Shown here: positions 20,237 through 34,543 of the stretch, piece by piece
How positions within the stretch are numbered: position 1 is the first letter of the stretch
How the letters are laid out: every line of letters begins with the position of its first letter
NCBI RefSeq assembly: GCF_003030465.1
Contig: NZ_CP028339.1
Span: 1,240,001 to 1,304,000, forward strand
Origin: Thauera aromatica K172
GTDB taxonomy: Bacteria; Pseudomonadota; Gammaproteobacteria; Burkholderiales; Rhodocyclaceae
DNA: 64,000 bases
Direction: 5' to 3'
Notes under the pieces: model-generated
What the model saw: only the letters and a program-made list of their open reading frames with translations
Databases searched by the model: none
What the model was told of the DNA's origin: nothing
Program-made: the position numbers and the translations under genes

Positions 20237-20283
20237 GTTCGCGCTCCTGGAAAAGTTCGGGTGAGATGGATGGGGGCGGGTCG

Positions 20284-20874
20284 TCACTTGCCCGTCTTCT
20301 TGGCCGGCGCCGCCGTGCTTTGGAGCACGCGGGCATGCTCGATGAGCACCGCCTCGAGCGGCACGTTCTGGTGGAAGCCGCGGTTCGCGGTCGGCACTTT
20401 GGCGATCTTTTCGACCACGTCCATGCCCTTCACCACCTTGCCGAACACGGCATAGCCCCAGCCGTCGCGCGAAGGATAGTCGAGAAAGCTGTTCGGCACG
20501 AGGTTGATGAAGAACTGTGCGCTCGCCGAGTGGGGATCGGCGGTGCGAGCCATCGCCAGCGTGCCGGGTTCGTTCCTGAGGCCGTTCCTGGCCTCGTTCT
20601 CGATCGGTGCGCGCGTGCTCTTTTGCTTCATGTCGGCATCGAAGCCGCCGCCCTGGATCATGAAACCGTCGATCACGCGATGGAAGACGGTGCCGTCGTA
20701 GTGGCCGTCCTTCACGTACTGGACGAAGTTTTCCGCTGATTTCGGCGCTTTGTCGGCGAACAGCTCGACGGTGATCCGGCCCTGGCTGGTCTCGAGTTCG
20801 ACCATCGGATTCGCGGCGCAGGCGCTGAAGGCCAGGGTGGCGAGGGTGGCGAAGGCGGCAAGGTGCTTCTTCAT
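20284..20874 (-). CDS. ppiA: Exported cyclophilin-type peptidyl-prolyl isomerase
   Basis: Periplasmic or lipid-anchored counterpart of the neighbouring ppiB product: 196 residues with an N-terminal signal sequence ([19 protein letters not shown]) followed by a cyclophilin domain ([24 protein letters not shown]). The end of the signal sequence is ambiguous. Cys19 could be lipidated (FSAC, an imperfect lipobox) or the peptide could be cut by signal peptidase I after ACA. About 25 residues follow the domain, ending in a Lys-rich tail. Clearly a paralogue of ppiB, arranged in tandem on the same strand. Confidence 0.9.
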   Translation of the reverse strand: MKKHLAAFATLATLAFSACAANPMVELETSQGRITVELFADKAPKSAENFVQYVKDGHYDGTVFHRVIDGFMIQGGGFDADMKQKSTRAPIENEARNGLRNEPGTLAMARTADPHSASAQFFINLVPNSFLDYPSRDGWGYAVFGKVVKGMDVVEKIAKVPTANRGFHQNVPLEAVLIEHARVLQSTAAPAKKTGK

Positions 20875-21028
20875 GAGGTCTCCGATGGGTAGGGACGGAA
20901 CCGGCGAGACGGGCACATCGTCCGATGCGCTTCTCCCGTGCCGGCAGTCGGCAGGGACGGCGGGCCGTTGCGGGCTGCGGAGGATCGTTCGGGCCGCCGC
21001 AGGGTGAAGATGGGGAGCTGAGGGGCCG

Positions 21029-21037
21029 TGGTATACT
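21029..21037 (+). promoter_or_regulatory. Putative extended -10 promoter of cysS
   Basis: TGG followed by TATACT fits an extended -10 element (TGnTATAAT-like, 5 of 6). It lies about 110 bases before the cysS start in the 270-base divergent gap between ppiA and cysS. No good -35 box is visible at 17 bases, consistent with an extended -10 promoter. The remainder of this gap shows no gene or strong hairpin. Confidence 0.45.
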
Positions 21038-21144
21038 GCGGCGCGCCTCGGACAAGGGCCAGGCCCTTTGAAAGACGCCGAATTCTAGCAACAAGCCCCT
21101 CGCTCCCACAATCGCGCATCCGGCGCGTTTTTTCGTCGACTCGC

Positions 21145-22530
<1,386 letters not shown>

Positions 22531-22584
22531 GCGCTCCCCCGGCTCTGCCGGGGCACCGATTGACCACCGACGGAGTGCCGCCGC

Positions 22585-23076
22585 ATGAATGCTGCAGCGA
22601 ATCGCCCTGAAACCGGATTCACCCTGCACGGCAGGGTGCGCGGGGAATGGATCGACTACAACGGCCACATGAATGTGGCCTACTACGTGCTGGCTTTCGA
22701 CCAGGCGACCGACGCCTTTCTCGATGTGCTCGGCCTCGATGCCGACTACCGTGCGCGCTGTCGCCACACGACCTTCGTCCTCGAAATGCACGTCAATTAC
22801 ATCCGCGAGATCGGCCGCGACCAAGCCTATGTGATCGGTACGCGGATCCTCGATGCCGACCACAAGCGCGTCCACCTCTTCCACGAGATGCGCCACGAGT
22901 CGGAAGGCTGGCTTGCCGCGACCAATGAGCTGATGGTCATGCACATCGATATGGAGGCCCGGCGCGGCGCCGATTTCCCGCCCGAGGTCGCGGCGTGCGC
23001 CGAGGCCTGGTTGGCGGCCCGGCGGATGCTGCCGTGGCCGGAGCAGGCCGGTAGCGTGATCGGCATCCGGAGGTAG
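22585..23076 (+). CDS. Hot-dog fold acyl-CoA thioesterase
   Basis: A 163-residue single-domain protein of the 4HBT/YbgC-type hot-dog superfamily. Near its N-terminus is the active-site motif WIDYNGHMNVAYY, where the Asp is the expected catalytic residue, followed by the long hot-dog helix (AFDQATDAFLDVLG). Such proteins hydrolyse acyl-CoA thioesters. The sequence most resembles single-domain enzymes related to the thioesterase part of carnitine dehydrogenase proteins; the substrate cannot be told. Located 54 bases after cysS on the same strand and convergent with dnaJ. Confidence 0.8.
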   Translation: MNAAANRPETGFTLHGRVRGEWIDYNGHMNVAYYVLAFDQATDAFLDVLGLDADYRARCRHTTFVLEMHVNYIREIGRDQAYVIGTRILDADHKRVHLFHEMRHESEGWLAATNELMVMHIDMEARRGADFPPEVAACAEAWLAARRMLPWPEQAGSVIGIRR

Positions 23077-23155
23077 TGCGGGCCGGGAAAGCATCGTACC
23101 GCGGTGCGCGTTCGCGGCGCGGCACGATGCCGCGATCGACCGCGCCCTGCCAAAC

Positions 23156-23199
23156 GCAGCGGCCCCGCTTCCGGAACATGCCGGAAACGGGGCCGCTGC
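23156..23199. terminator. Large inverted repeat between convergent genes
   Basis: GCAGCGGCCCCG-C-TTCCGG, loop AACATG, then CCGGAA-A-CGGGGCCGCTGC: a near-perfect 19-base-arm palindrome with one internal mismatch pair. It lies between the convergent thioesterase and dnaJ genes, where a bidirectional terminator is expected. There is no T run on either side, so it may act as an mRNA 3'-end stabiliser or with Rho. Confidence 0.6.
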
Positions 23200-23238
23200 C
23201 TGCCGGAGGCCGTCCGCACGAGCGTGGCCGTCGTCCGT

Positions 23239-24363
23239 TCAGGTGGCGAAGAAGTCCTTCACCTTGTCCATCCACGACTTCGCCTTCGGATTGTGGCGGT
23301 CGGCGTTGCCGCTGGAGATTTCCTCGAATTCGCGCAGCAGCTCCTTCTGGCGTTCGGTCAGGTTGACCGGCGTCTCCACGACGACGTGGCACATCAGGTC
23401 GCCGTGGACGTGGCTGCGCACGTTCTTGATGCCTTTGCCGCGCAGGCGGAAGACTTTGCCGCTCTGGGTCTCGGCGGGAATCTTCAGGCGCGCCATGCCT
23501 TCCAGGGTCGGAATTTCGATCTCGCCGCCGAGCGCTGCGGTAGAGATGCTGACCGGCATCTCGCAGTGCAGGTCGTCGTGGTCGCGCTCGAACATCGCGT
23601 GCTTGCGGATGTGGATCTCGACGTAGAGATCGCCCGGCGGGCCGCCATTGACGCCCGGCTCGCCGTGGCCGGCATGGCGCAGGCGCATGCCTTCGTCGAT
23701 GCCGGCGGGAATCTTCACTTCCAGCGTCTTGTGTTTCTTGACGCGGCCGGCGCCGCCGCAGTCGCGGCAGGGGTCGGGGATGATCTTGCCGCTGCCGTGG
23801 CACTTCGGGCAGGTCTGCTGGATCGAGAAGAAGCCCTGTTGCACGCGCACCTGGCCGTGACCCTGGCAGGTCGGGCAGGGCTTGGGTTGGGTGCCGGGCT
23901 TGGCGCCGCTGCCGTGACAGGTGCCGCACTCCTCGACGGTGGGGATGCGGATCGTCTTTTCCGCGCCGCGTGCCGCTTCCTCGAGCGTGATCTCGAGGTT
24001 GTAGCGCAGGTCGGCGCCGCGATAAACGTTCGAGCGCCCGCCGCCGCGTCCGCCGCCGAAGAGATCGCCGAAGATGTCGCCGAACGCATCGGAAAAGCCT
24101 TCAAAGCCCTGCGCCCCAGGACCCGCGCCCATCGAAGGATCGACGCCGGCGTGGCCGTAGCGGTCGTAGGCCGCCTTCTTCTGCGGGTCGGAGAGAATCT
24201 CGTAGGCTTCCTTGGCCTCCTTGAATTTCTCCTCGGCACCCTTGTTGTCCGGATTGCGGTCCGGATGGTGCTTCATGGCCAGCTTGCGGTAGGCCTTCTT
24301 GATTTCGTCGTCACCGGCATCGCGATTGACGCCGAGGATTTCGTAGTAATCCCTTTTGGACAT
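23239..24363 (-). CDS. dnaJ: Chaperone DnaJ (Hsp40)
   Basis: Co-chaperone that delivers substrates to DnaK and stimulates its ATPase. Full-length type I DnaJ of 374 residues: J domain with the HPD motif ([10 protein letters not shown]), Gly/Phe-rich region, a zinc-binding domain with four CxxCxGxG repeats, and the C-terminal substrate domains. Last gene of the grpE-dnaK-dnaJ cluster, 96 bases downstream of dnaK with a large hairpin between them. Confidence 0.97.
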   Translation of the reverse strand: MSKRDYYEILGVNRDAGDDEIKKAYRKLAMKHHPDRNPDNKGAEEKFKEAKEAYEILSDPQKKAAYDRYGHAGVDPSMGAGPGAQGFEGFSDAFGDIFGDLFGGGRGGGRSNVYRGADLRYNLEITLEEAARGAEKTIRIPTVEECGTCHGSGAKPGTQPKPCPTCQGHGQVRVQQGFFSIQQTCPKCHGSGKIIPDPCRDCGGAGRVKKHKTLEVKIPAGIDEGMRLRHAGHGEPGVNGGPPGDLYVEIHIRKHAMFERDHDDLHCEMPVSISTAALGGEIEIPTLEGMARLKIPAETQSGKVFRLRGKGIKNVRSHVHGDLMCHVVVETPVNLTERQKELLREFEEISSGNADRHNPKAKSWMDKVKDFFAT

Positions 24364-24393
24364 GGTGCTTCGCTCAGTCTGGTATCAAGCAAA

Positions 24394-24435
24394 GGCCGAG
24401 CCGGCGCCGGAGAGGGCTCCGGCGGGGGCTCGGCC
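24394..24435 (-). other. Large hairpin between dnaK and dnaJ
   Basis: An inverted repeat of two stacked stems: GGCCGAGCC pairs with GGCTCGGCC, and CGCCGGAG with CTCCGGCG around an AGGG loop. It starts 24 bases downstream of the dnaK stop. No T run follows, so it is not a standard terminator. It could stabilise the dnaK message, serve as a processing site, or reduce the dnaJ to dnaK ratio. Confidence 0.6.
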
Positions 24436-24459
24436 GCGAAGAGTTCGCCAGAACGACGA

Positions 24460-26376
<1,917 letters not shown>

Positions 26377-26440
26377 GTGTGTTTTTCCTTTAGAAGCTGA
26401 ATCCGGTGTGGCGCACAAGCGGTGCGCCGGTTTGAAGCGA

Positions 26441-26468
26441 ATATGGGGTGCGCCGGGGTACTTTCAAG
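26441..26468 (-). promoter_or_regulatory. Sigma-32 heat-shock promoter of dnaK
   Basis: Reading the minus strand: CTTGAAA (26468-26462), a 13-base spacer, then CCCCATAT (26448-26441). This matches the E. coli RpoH consensus (CTTGAAA, 13-15 bases, CCCCATnT) at every defined position. It lies 65 bases before the dnaK start, in the grpE-dnaK gap, and would let dnaK-dnaJ be transcribed without grpE. Confidence 0.88.
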
Positions 26469-26534
26469 CGTGCTGCCCGGACTTTCTTGGCGCGATCCGA
26501 GGCATGCCCGCCCGCAGCGCCGAAAGCGGGCGGC

Positions 26535-27134
26535 TTACTGCTCCTTGGCCTTGGCGACCATGACCAGGGCGGGGCGGATCACGCGTTCGTTGAGCAGGTA
26601 GCCTTTCTGCAGCACGTTGACGACCGTATTGGGTTCGGCGTCGGCTTCGATCGCGCTGATCGCCTGGTGCTTGTTGGGGTCGAACTTCTGGCCGAGCGGA
26701 TTTTCCTCGGCCAGGTGCGCGCCTTCGAAGGCCGATACCAACTGCTTCAGGGTCAATTCGACGCCTTCGCGCAGTTTTTCCGCCGTCTGCTTTTCCACCG
26801 CCAGCGCGGCTTCCAGGCTGTCCTTCACCGGCAGCATGGCGGCGGCGAACTTTTCGGCGGCGAATTTGGACGCCTTGGCGATGTCTTCCTGGGCGCGGCG
26901 GCGCACGTTTTCGGTTTCGGCTTTCGCGCGCAACCAGGCATCGTGATGCTCGACGGCTTTGAGTTCGGCCTGGCGCAAGGCTTCTTCGAGGCTGGGCATG
27001 CTGTCGATGCCGCCTTCCGGGGCGGTGTCGGCGGCAGCGGCGCAGGCTTCGAGTCCGGCATCGCCAGGCAGTTGCTCGGGGGCGGCGGTTTCGTTCTGCG
27101 CGGCGTTCTGGCTGGGCTGATTCGGGTCCTGCAT
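26535..27134 (-). CDS. grpE: Nucleotide exchange factor GrpE
   Basis: Dimeric nucleotide exchange factor for DnaK. The 199-residue protein has a disordered, Ala/Gln-rich acidic N-terminus (1-45), a long coiled-coil helix (about 48-115) and the C-terminal beta domain with the signature [17 protein letters not shown]. First gene of the heat-shock cluster. No hrcA repressor gene and no CIRCE inverted repeat are seen, so control is probably through RpoH. Divergent from gyrA. Confidence 0.96.
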   Translation of the reverse strand: MQDPNQPSQNAAQNETAAPEQLPGDAGLEACAAAADTAPEGGIDSMPSLEEALRQAELKAVEHHDAWLRAKAETENVRRRAQEDIAKASKFAAEKFAAAMLPVKDSLEAALAVEKQTAEKLREGVELTLKQLVSAFEGAHLAEENPLGQKFDPNKHQAISAIEADAEPNTVVNVLQKGYLLNERVIRPALVMVAKAKEQ

Positions 27135-27172
27135 GTCGGTTTAACTCCCTGTTGATCCGAAACAAGCGCTTA

Positions 27173-27199
27173 CCTTGGGGCGATCCCGCAGACTTCAAG
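27173..27199 (-). promoter_or_regulatory. Sigma-32 heat-shock promoter of grpE
   Basis: Reading the minus strand: CTTGAAG (27199-27193), then CCCCAAGG (27180-27173), with a 12-base spacer. The -35 box matches 6 of 7 consensus bases and the -10 box retains CCCCA. It lies about 40 bases before the grpE ATG. The spacer is one base shorter than that of the dnaK promoter, so it may be weaker. Confidence 0.7.
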
Positions 27200-27364
27200 A
27201 GGTGGTGGCGCGGAAAAAACTGGGTGAAAAAGCCGTCGCGGCCTCGCCGGCGCCGGGCCTGCGGTCGTGTGCGGTGTGCGAGCGGCGCCGGTGCGCAGGG
27301 CGCTGGCAGGTGGCGCATGGTAGCATTGCGTGTTTTGGTTTTCGCGGCTAGCCCGCCCGCAAGA

Positions 27365-30018
<2,654 letters not shown>

Positions 30019-30019
<1 letters not shown>

Positions 30020-31116
30020 TGAGCCGCGTGTGGAATTTCAGCGCCGGTCCGGCGGTGCTGCCCGAGGAAGTGCTGCGCCAGGCCGCCGGCGAGATGCTCG
30101 ACTGGCACGGTTCGGGCATGGGCGTGATGGAGATGAGCCATCGCGGCAAGGAGTTCACCGCCATCGCCGCGCAGACCGAAGCCGATCTGCGCGAGCTGCT
30201 CGCGGTGCCGGCCCATTACCGCATCCTGTTCATGCAGGGCGGGGCGATCGCCGAGAACGCGATCATCCCGCTCAACCTGATCGGCGACAAGCGCGTCGCC
30301 GACTACGTGGTCACCGGTTCGTGGTCGCAGAAGTCGCAGAAGGAGGCGCGCAAGTACGCCGAGGTGAACATCGCCGCCTCGTCCGAGGCGAGCGGCTTCA
30401 CCACCGTGCCGGCGATGGCCGAGTGGAAACTGTCTCCCGATCCGGCCTACGTCTTCACCTGCACCAACGAGACCATCGGCGGCGTCGAGTACCCCTTCGA
30501 GCCCGACCTCGCGCAGCTTGGCCGCGGCGAAGTGCCGGTCGTGGCCGACATGTCCTCGCACATCCTGTCGCGCGTCATCGACGTGTCGAAGTACGGCCTC
30601 ATTTTCGGTGGCGCGCAGAAGAACATCGGCCCTGCGGGGCTCACGATCGTGATCGTGCGCGAGGACCTGCTCGGGCGCGCGATGGCGCACTGCCCGAGCG
30701 CCTTCGACTACCGGACGGTCGCCGACAACGGCTCGATGTACAACACTCCGCCCACCTACGCGATCTACGTCGCCGGGCTGGTGTTCCAGTGGCTCAAGCG
30801 CCAGGGCGGCGTGGCCGCGATCGAGGCGCAAAACATCGCCAAGGCGAAGCTGCTGTACGACTTCCTCGACCGCAGCGATTTCTACGAGAATCGCGTCGAC
30901 CCGGCCTGCCGTTCGCGCATGAACGTGCCTTTCTTCCTCAAGGACGGGGCGCTCGACGAGGCCTTCCTCGCCGAGTCGAAGGCCGCCGGGCTGGTGCAGC
31001 TGAAGGGCCACAAGTCGGTCGGCGGCATGCGCGCCTCGATCTACAACGCGATGCCGCTCGCCGGAGTGCAGGCGTTGGTGGATTTCATGCGCGATTTCGC
31101 CGCAAGGAAAGCCTGA
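30019..31116 (+). CDS. serC: Phosphoserine aminotransferase
   Basis: PLP enzyme converting 3-phosphohydroxypyruvate to phosphoserine in serine synthesis; it also acts in pyridoxal phosphate synthesis. The 365-residue protein starts [19 protein letters not shown]; the PLP lysine is in [11 protein letters not shown]. The ATG at 30019 shares its A with the gyrA TGA stop, so gyrA and serC are translationally coupled, an order conserved in Pseudomonas and betaproteobacteria. Confidence 0.97.
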
Positions 31117-31186
31117 GCGGGCGGGGCGGACGGATGGCCGCACCGCGCCGGGAAGGGCTGATTTTGATGAGGGCCAGGGGCCGAGC

Positions 31187-32254
31187 ATGAGTGACGAACT
31201 GCTGAAACTGCGTAACGAGATCGACCACCTCGACGAGGAAATCCTTGCCCGTCTGGCCACGCGCGCGCGCTGTGCGCAACGGGTGGGCGAGATCAAGCGG
31301 GGCAACATGTTCTACCGTCCCGACCGCGAAGCCCAGGTGCTGCGCCGCCTGGCCGACCTCAACCCGGGGCCCTTGCCGGGTGACGCGGTGAAGACCATCT
31401 TCCGCGAAATCATGTCGGCCTGCCTCGCCCTCGAGCATCCGCTGCGCGTCGCCTACCTCGGGCCGGCGGGCACCTTCTCGGAGAGCGCCAGCCGCAAGCA
31501 TTTCGGTTCCGCCCCGGACTTCATGCCGATGGCGGCGATCGAAGACGTGTTCCGGGCGGTCGAGGCGGGCAACGCCGACTATGGCGTGGTGCCGGTGGAA
31601 AATTCGACCGAAGGCGCGGTCGGCGGCACCCTCGACCTGTTGCTCACCAACCCGCTCCGGGTGTGCGGCGAAGTGCGGCTGCGCATCCATCAGCAGCTGA
31701 TGTCGCGCGCCGAAGGCATCGGTGCCGCGCGGCGCATCTACTCGCACGCGCAGTCGCTGGCGCAGTGCCACGAATGGCTCAACCGCAACCTGCCGCACCT
31801 GCCGCGCATTCCGGTGGCGAGCAATGCCGAGGCCGCGCGGCTGGCGTCGGAAGATCCGGAATCCTGCGCGCTTGCCGGCGAGGCCGCGGCGCGCCTGTAC
31901 GGGCTGAACGTCCTCGCGCCGAACATCGAGGACGATCCGAACAACACCACCCGCTTCCTGATCATCGCCGAGCACGATGCCGGGCCTTCGGGGCAGGACC
32001 GCACTTCGCTGGTGTTTTCCACGCCGAATCGCCCGGGTGCGATCCACGGCCTGCTCGAGCCGCTCGCCCGCCACGGCGTCGATATGACCAAGCTGCAGTC
32101 GCGGCCGGCGCGTTCGGGGCTGTGGGAATACGTGTTCTATGCCGACATCAACGGCCACCGCGAAGACCCGGCCGTGGCCGCGGCTCTCCAGGAGCTGAAC
32201 GAGCGGGCTGCGTTCGTCAAGGTGATCGGCTCCTATCCGGTAGCGGCCATTTGA
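31187..32254 (+). CDS. pheA: Bifunctional chorismate mutase / prephenate dehydratase
   Basis: P-protein of phenylalanine synthesis, 355 residues. An AroQ-type chorismate mutase domain (about 1-90; LLKLRNEIDHLDEEILARLA) is followed by a prephenate dehydratase domain (about 92-270; AYLGPAGTFSE, with the catalytic Thr in VPVENSTEG) and a C-terminal ACT domain (about 280-350) that senses phenylalanine. The ACT ligand motif reads QSRP instead of the E. coli ESRP. Lies between serC and hisC in the conserved aromatic cluster. Confidence 0.96.
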   Translation: MSDELLKLRNEIDHLDEEILARLATRARCAQRVGEIKRGNMFYRPDREAQVLRRLADLNPGPLPGDAVKTIFREIMSACLALEHPLRVAYLGPAGTFSESASRKHFGSAPDFMPMAAIEDVFRAVEAGNADYGVVPVENSTEGAVGGTLDLLLTNPLRVCGEVRLRIHQQLMSRAEGIGAARRIYSHAQSLAQCHEWLNRNLPHLPRIPVASNAEAARLASEDPESCALAGEAAARLYGLNVLAPNIEDDPNNTTRFLIIAEHDAGPSGQDRTSLVFSTPNRPGAIHGLLEPLARHGVDMTKLQSRPARSGLWEYVFYADINGHREDPAVAAALQELNERAAFVKVIGSYPVAAI

Positions 32255-32263
32255 GCGCCTTCA

Positions 32264-32315
32264 GGAAACGGCTTTGCCGTTTCCGCCCCCCTCAGGGGAC
32301 AAGAACTCTGGGGGC
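32264..32315 (+). other. Tandem palindromes after pheA
   Basis: Two inverted repeats fill part of the 192-base gap between pheA and hisC. The first starts 9 bases after the pheA stop: GGAAACGGC, loop TTT, GCCGTTTCC, a perfect 9-bp stem. The second pairs GCCCCC (32285-32290) with GGGGGC (32310-32315). A run of A, not T, follows. They could stabilise the 3' end of pheA mRNA or form a weak terminator. The rest of the gap shows only a GGAG ribosome site for hisC. Confidence 0.5.
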
Positions 32316-32446
32316 AAAAAACTCGCGGCGGCCCTGCATTTTCTCGAGCGTGCGCCGGATCGCCTTCCATTCAGTGTCAACCCAACGTGTTTTCGGCCAT
32401 CCCGGCAACTGCCGGAGCCGTCGTGCAAAGACAAGGAGAAGACCGC

Positions 32447-33544
32447 ATGAGCATTGCCAGCCTGGCGCCCGACTACATCCGTTCGATCATGCCCTACGAG
32501 CCCGGCAAGCCGATTTCCGAGCTCGCGCGCGAAATGGGGATCGAGGAAGCGAACATCGTCAAGCTCGCCTCCAATGAAAATCCGCTCGGAATGAGCGCGC
32601 AGGCGCGCGATGCCGTGCACGCTGCGGTCGCCGATCTGGGGCGCTACCCGGATGGCGGCGCTTTCGCGCTGAAGGCTGCGCTGTGCCGCCGTTTCGGCGT
32701 GAAGCCCGAGCAGCTGGTGGTCGGTAACGGCTCGAACGACATCCTCGAGCTGGTAACGCTCGCCTTCCTCGCGCCGGGCCTGTCCGCGGTCTATTCGCGG
32801 CATGCGTTCGCGGTCTATCCGCTGGCGACCAACGCCCGCGGGGCGCGTGGCATCGAAGTGGCAGCCCGGAACTTCGGCCACGACCTTGATGCGATGGCCG
32901 CGGCAATCACCCCGCAGACGCGGGTGGTGTTCATCGCCAACCCGAACAATCCCACCGGCACGTTCATCTCCGGTGCGGCGCTCGAAGCCTTCCTCGGCCA
33001 GATTCCCAGCCACGTGCTGGTCGTGCTCGACGAGGCCTATACCGAATACCTGGCGCCCGAGCAGCGCTACGACTCGATCGGCTGGCTGGAACGCTTTCCC
33101 AACCTGCTGGTGTCGCGCACCTTCTCCAAGGCCTACGGCCTGGCGGGGTTGCGCGTGGGCTACGCGGTCGCCCATCCCGACGTCGCTGACCTGATGAACC
33201 GCGTGCGCCAGCCTTTCAACGTGTCCAGCATCGCCCTGGCCGCGGCCGAGGCCGCGCTCGGCGACGAGGAGTTCATCGCGCGCAGCGCCGAACTCAACCT
33301 CCGCGGCATGGCGCAGCTCACCGAGGCGTTCGCGGCGATGGGGCTGGAATGGATTCCTTCGGCGGGCAACTTCGTCACCTTCAAGGCCGGCGATGCGATC
33401 GGTGTCAACCAGTCGCTGCTGCGCCAGGGCGTCATCGTGCGCCCGATCGCCGCCTACGGCATGCCGCACTGGCTGCGGGTGTCGATCGGCCTGCCCGAAG
33501 AGAACGCCCGCTTCATCGAAGCGTTGCGCCAGGCGCTGGCCTGA
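32447..33544 (+). CDS. hisC: Histidinol-phosphate aminotransferase family enzyme
   Basis: PLP-dependent class I/II aminotransferase of 365 residues, with the family-typical KLASNENPLG start, NPNNPTGT motif, and PLP lysine in SRTFSKAYGLAG. Start at 32447 (MSIASLAPDYI), 7 bases after AAGGAGAAG. The enzyme makes histidinol phosphate in histidine synthesis. Because it sits between pheA and tyrA, away from other his genes, this copy (often called hisC2) may mainly transaminate aromatic or prephenate-type substrates; that is inference. Confidence 0.9.
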   Translation: MSIASLAPDYIRSIMPYEPGKPISELAREMGIEEANIVKLASNENPLGMSAQARDAVHAAVADLGRYPDGGAFALKAALCRRFGVKPEQLVVGNGSNDILELVTLAFLAPGLSAVYSRHAFAVYPLATNARGARGIEVAARNFGHDLDAMAAAITPQTRVVFIANPNNPTGTFISGAALEAFLGQIPSHVLVVLDEAYTEYLAPEQRYDSIGWLERFPNLLVSRTFSKAYGLAGLRVGYAVAHPDVADLMNRVRQPFNVSSIALAAAEAALGDEEFIARSAELNLRGMAQLTEAFAAMGLEWIPSAGNFVTFKAGDAIGVNQSLLRQGVIVRPIAAYGMPHWLRVSIGLPEENARFIEALRQALA

Positions 33545-33557
33545 GCGGGAGAAGGGC

Positions 33558-34445
33558 ATGGCCTTGATCGGCAAGCTCGTCGTCTGCGGCGTCGGCCTCA
33601 TCGGCGCGTCGTTTGCGCTTGCGCTGCGCCGCGCCGGGGCGGTCGGCCCGGTCGTGGGTATCGGCCGCAGCCGCGAACCGCTCGAGCGTGCGCGCTCGCT
33701 CGGGGTCATCGACGCGATTGCCGATGGCTGGGCGGATGCCCTCGACGGCGCCGAGCTGGTGCTGATCGCCGCTCCGGTGGGGCAGATGGACGCGATCATG
33801 GCGGCGATGGCGCCCCACCTGCAAGCGGGCACGATCGTGACCGATGCCGGCAGCACCAAGCGCGATGTGATCGACGCTGTCCGCCGCCACCTCGGGCATC
33901 GCCTGGCCGATGTGGTACCGGCACACCCGATCGCCGGAGCCGAAAAAAGCGGAGTCGAGGCGGCGTTCGCCGGGCTCTATATCGATCGCAAGGTGGTGCT
34001 GACCCCCTTGGCCGAAAGCCGGCCGGAGGCGGTGGCGAAAGTGCGCGCGGCGTGGGAGGCCTGCGGGGCGGGAGTGGTCGAGATGAGTCCGCACGATCAC
34101 GATCGGGTCTTCGCCGCGGTGAGCCATTTGCCGCACCTGCTCGCCTTCGGCCTGGTCGATGACCTCGCCCGCCGCCCGAATGCCCCCTTGCTGTTCTCGC
34201 ACGCGGCGAGCGGTTTCCGCGATTTCACCCGCATCGCCGGCAGCCACCCGGAAATGTGGCGCGACATCTGCGTGGCCAACCGGGGGGCTCTGCTCGACGA
34301 ACTCGATACCTACCTCGCCGAGCTCGCGCAGCTGCGCGGCCTGCTCGCCGCGGGCGACGGCCCCGGCCTGGAGGCGGTGTTCGAGCGCGCACGGCGTGCG
34401 CGCAATGCCTGGGCCGACGGCTTGCCGGTGCAGACCGCGGAGTAG
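33558..34445 (+). CDS. tyrA: Prephenate dehydrogenase
   Basis: NAD(P)-dependent oxidative decarboxylation of prephenate (or arogenate) in tyrosine synthesis. The 295 residues form an N-terminal Rossmann domain (VCGVGLIGASFALALRRAG) and an all-helical C-terminal domain; conserved HPIAGAEKSG and the FAAVSHLPHLLAFGL segment are visible. There is no fused chorismate mutase or ACT domain, so it is the monofunctional form. It starts 13 bases after hisC and is followed after 98 bases by the aroA-cmk gene. Confidence 0.94.
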   Translation: MALIGKLVVCGVGLIGASFALALRRAGAVGPVVGIGRSREPLERARSLGVIDAIADGWADALDGAELVLIAAPVGQMDAIMAAMAPHLQAGTIVTDAGSTKRDVIDAVRRHLGHRLADVVPAHPIAGAEKSGVEAAFAGLYIDRKVVLTPLAESRPEAVAKVRAAWEACGAGVVEMSPHDHDRVFAAVSHLPHLLAFGLVDDLARRPNAPLLFSHAASGFRDFTRIAGSHPEMWRDICVANRGALLDELDTYLAELAQLRGLLAAGDGPGLEAVFERARRARNAWADGLPVQTAE

Positions 34446-34543
34446 CTCCGGGGGCGGGCAACGCTCTCCCGCACGGGGGAGGCGAATTGACTGGATTGGG
34501 GAAGGCGGCGCGATGCCGCCGGCTCCGTTTTTGAGAGGCGACG

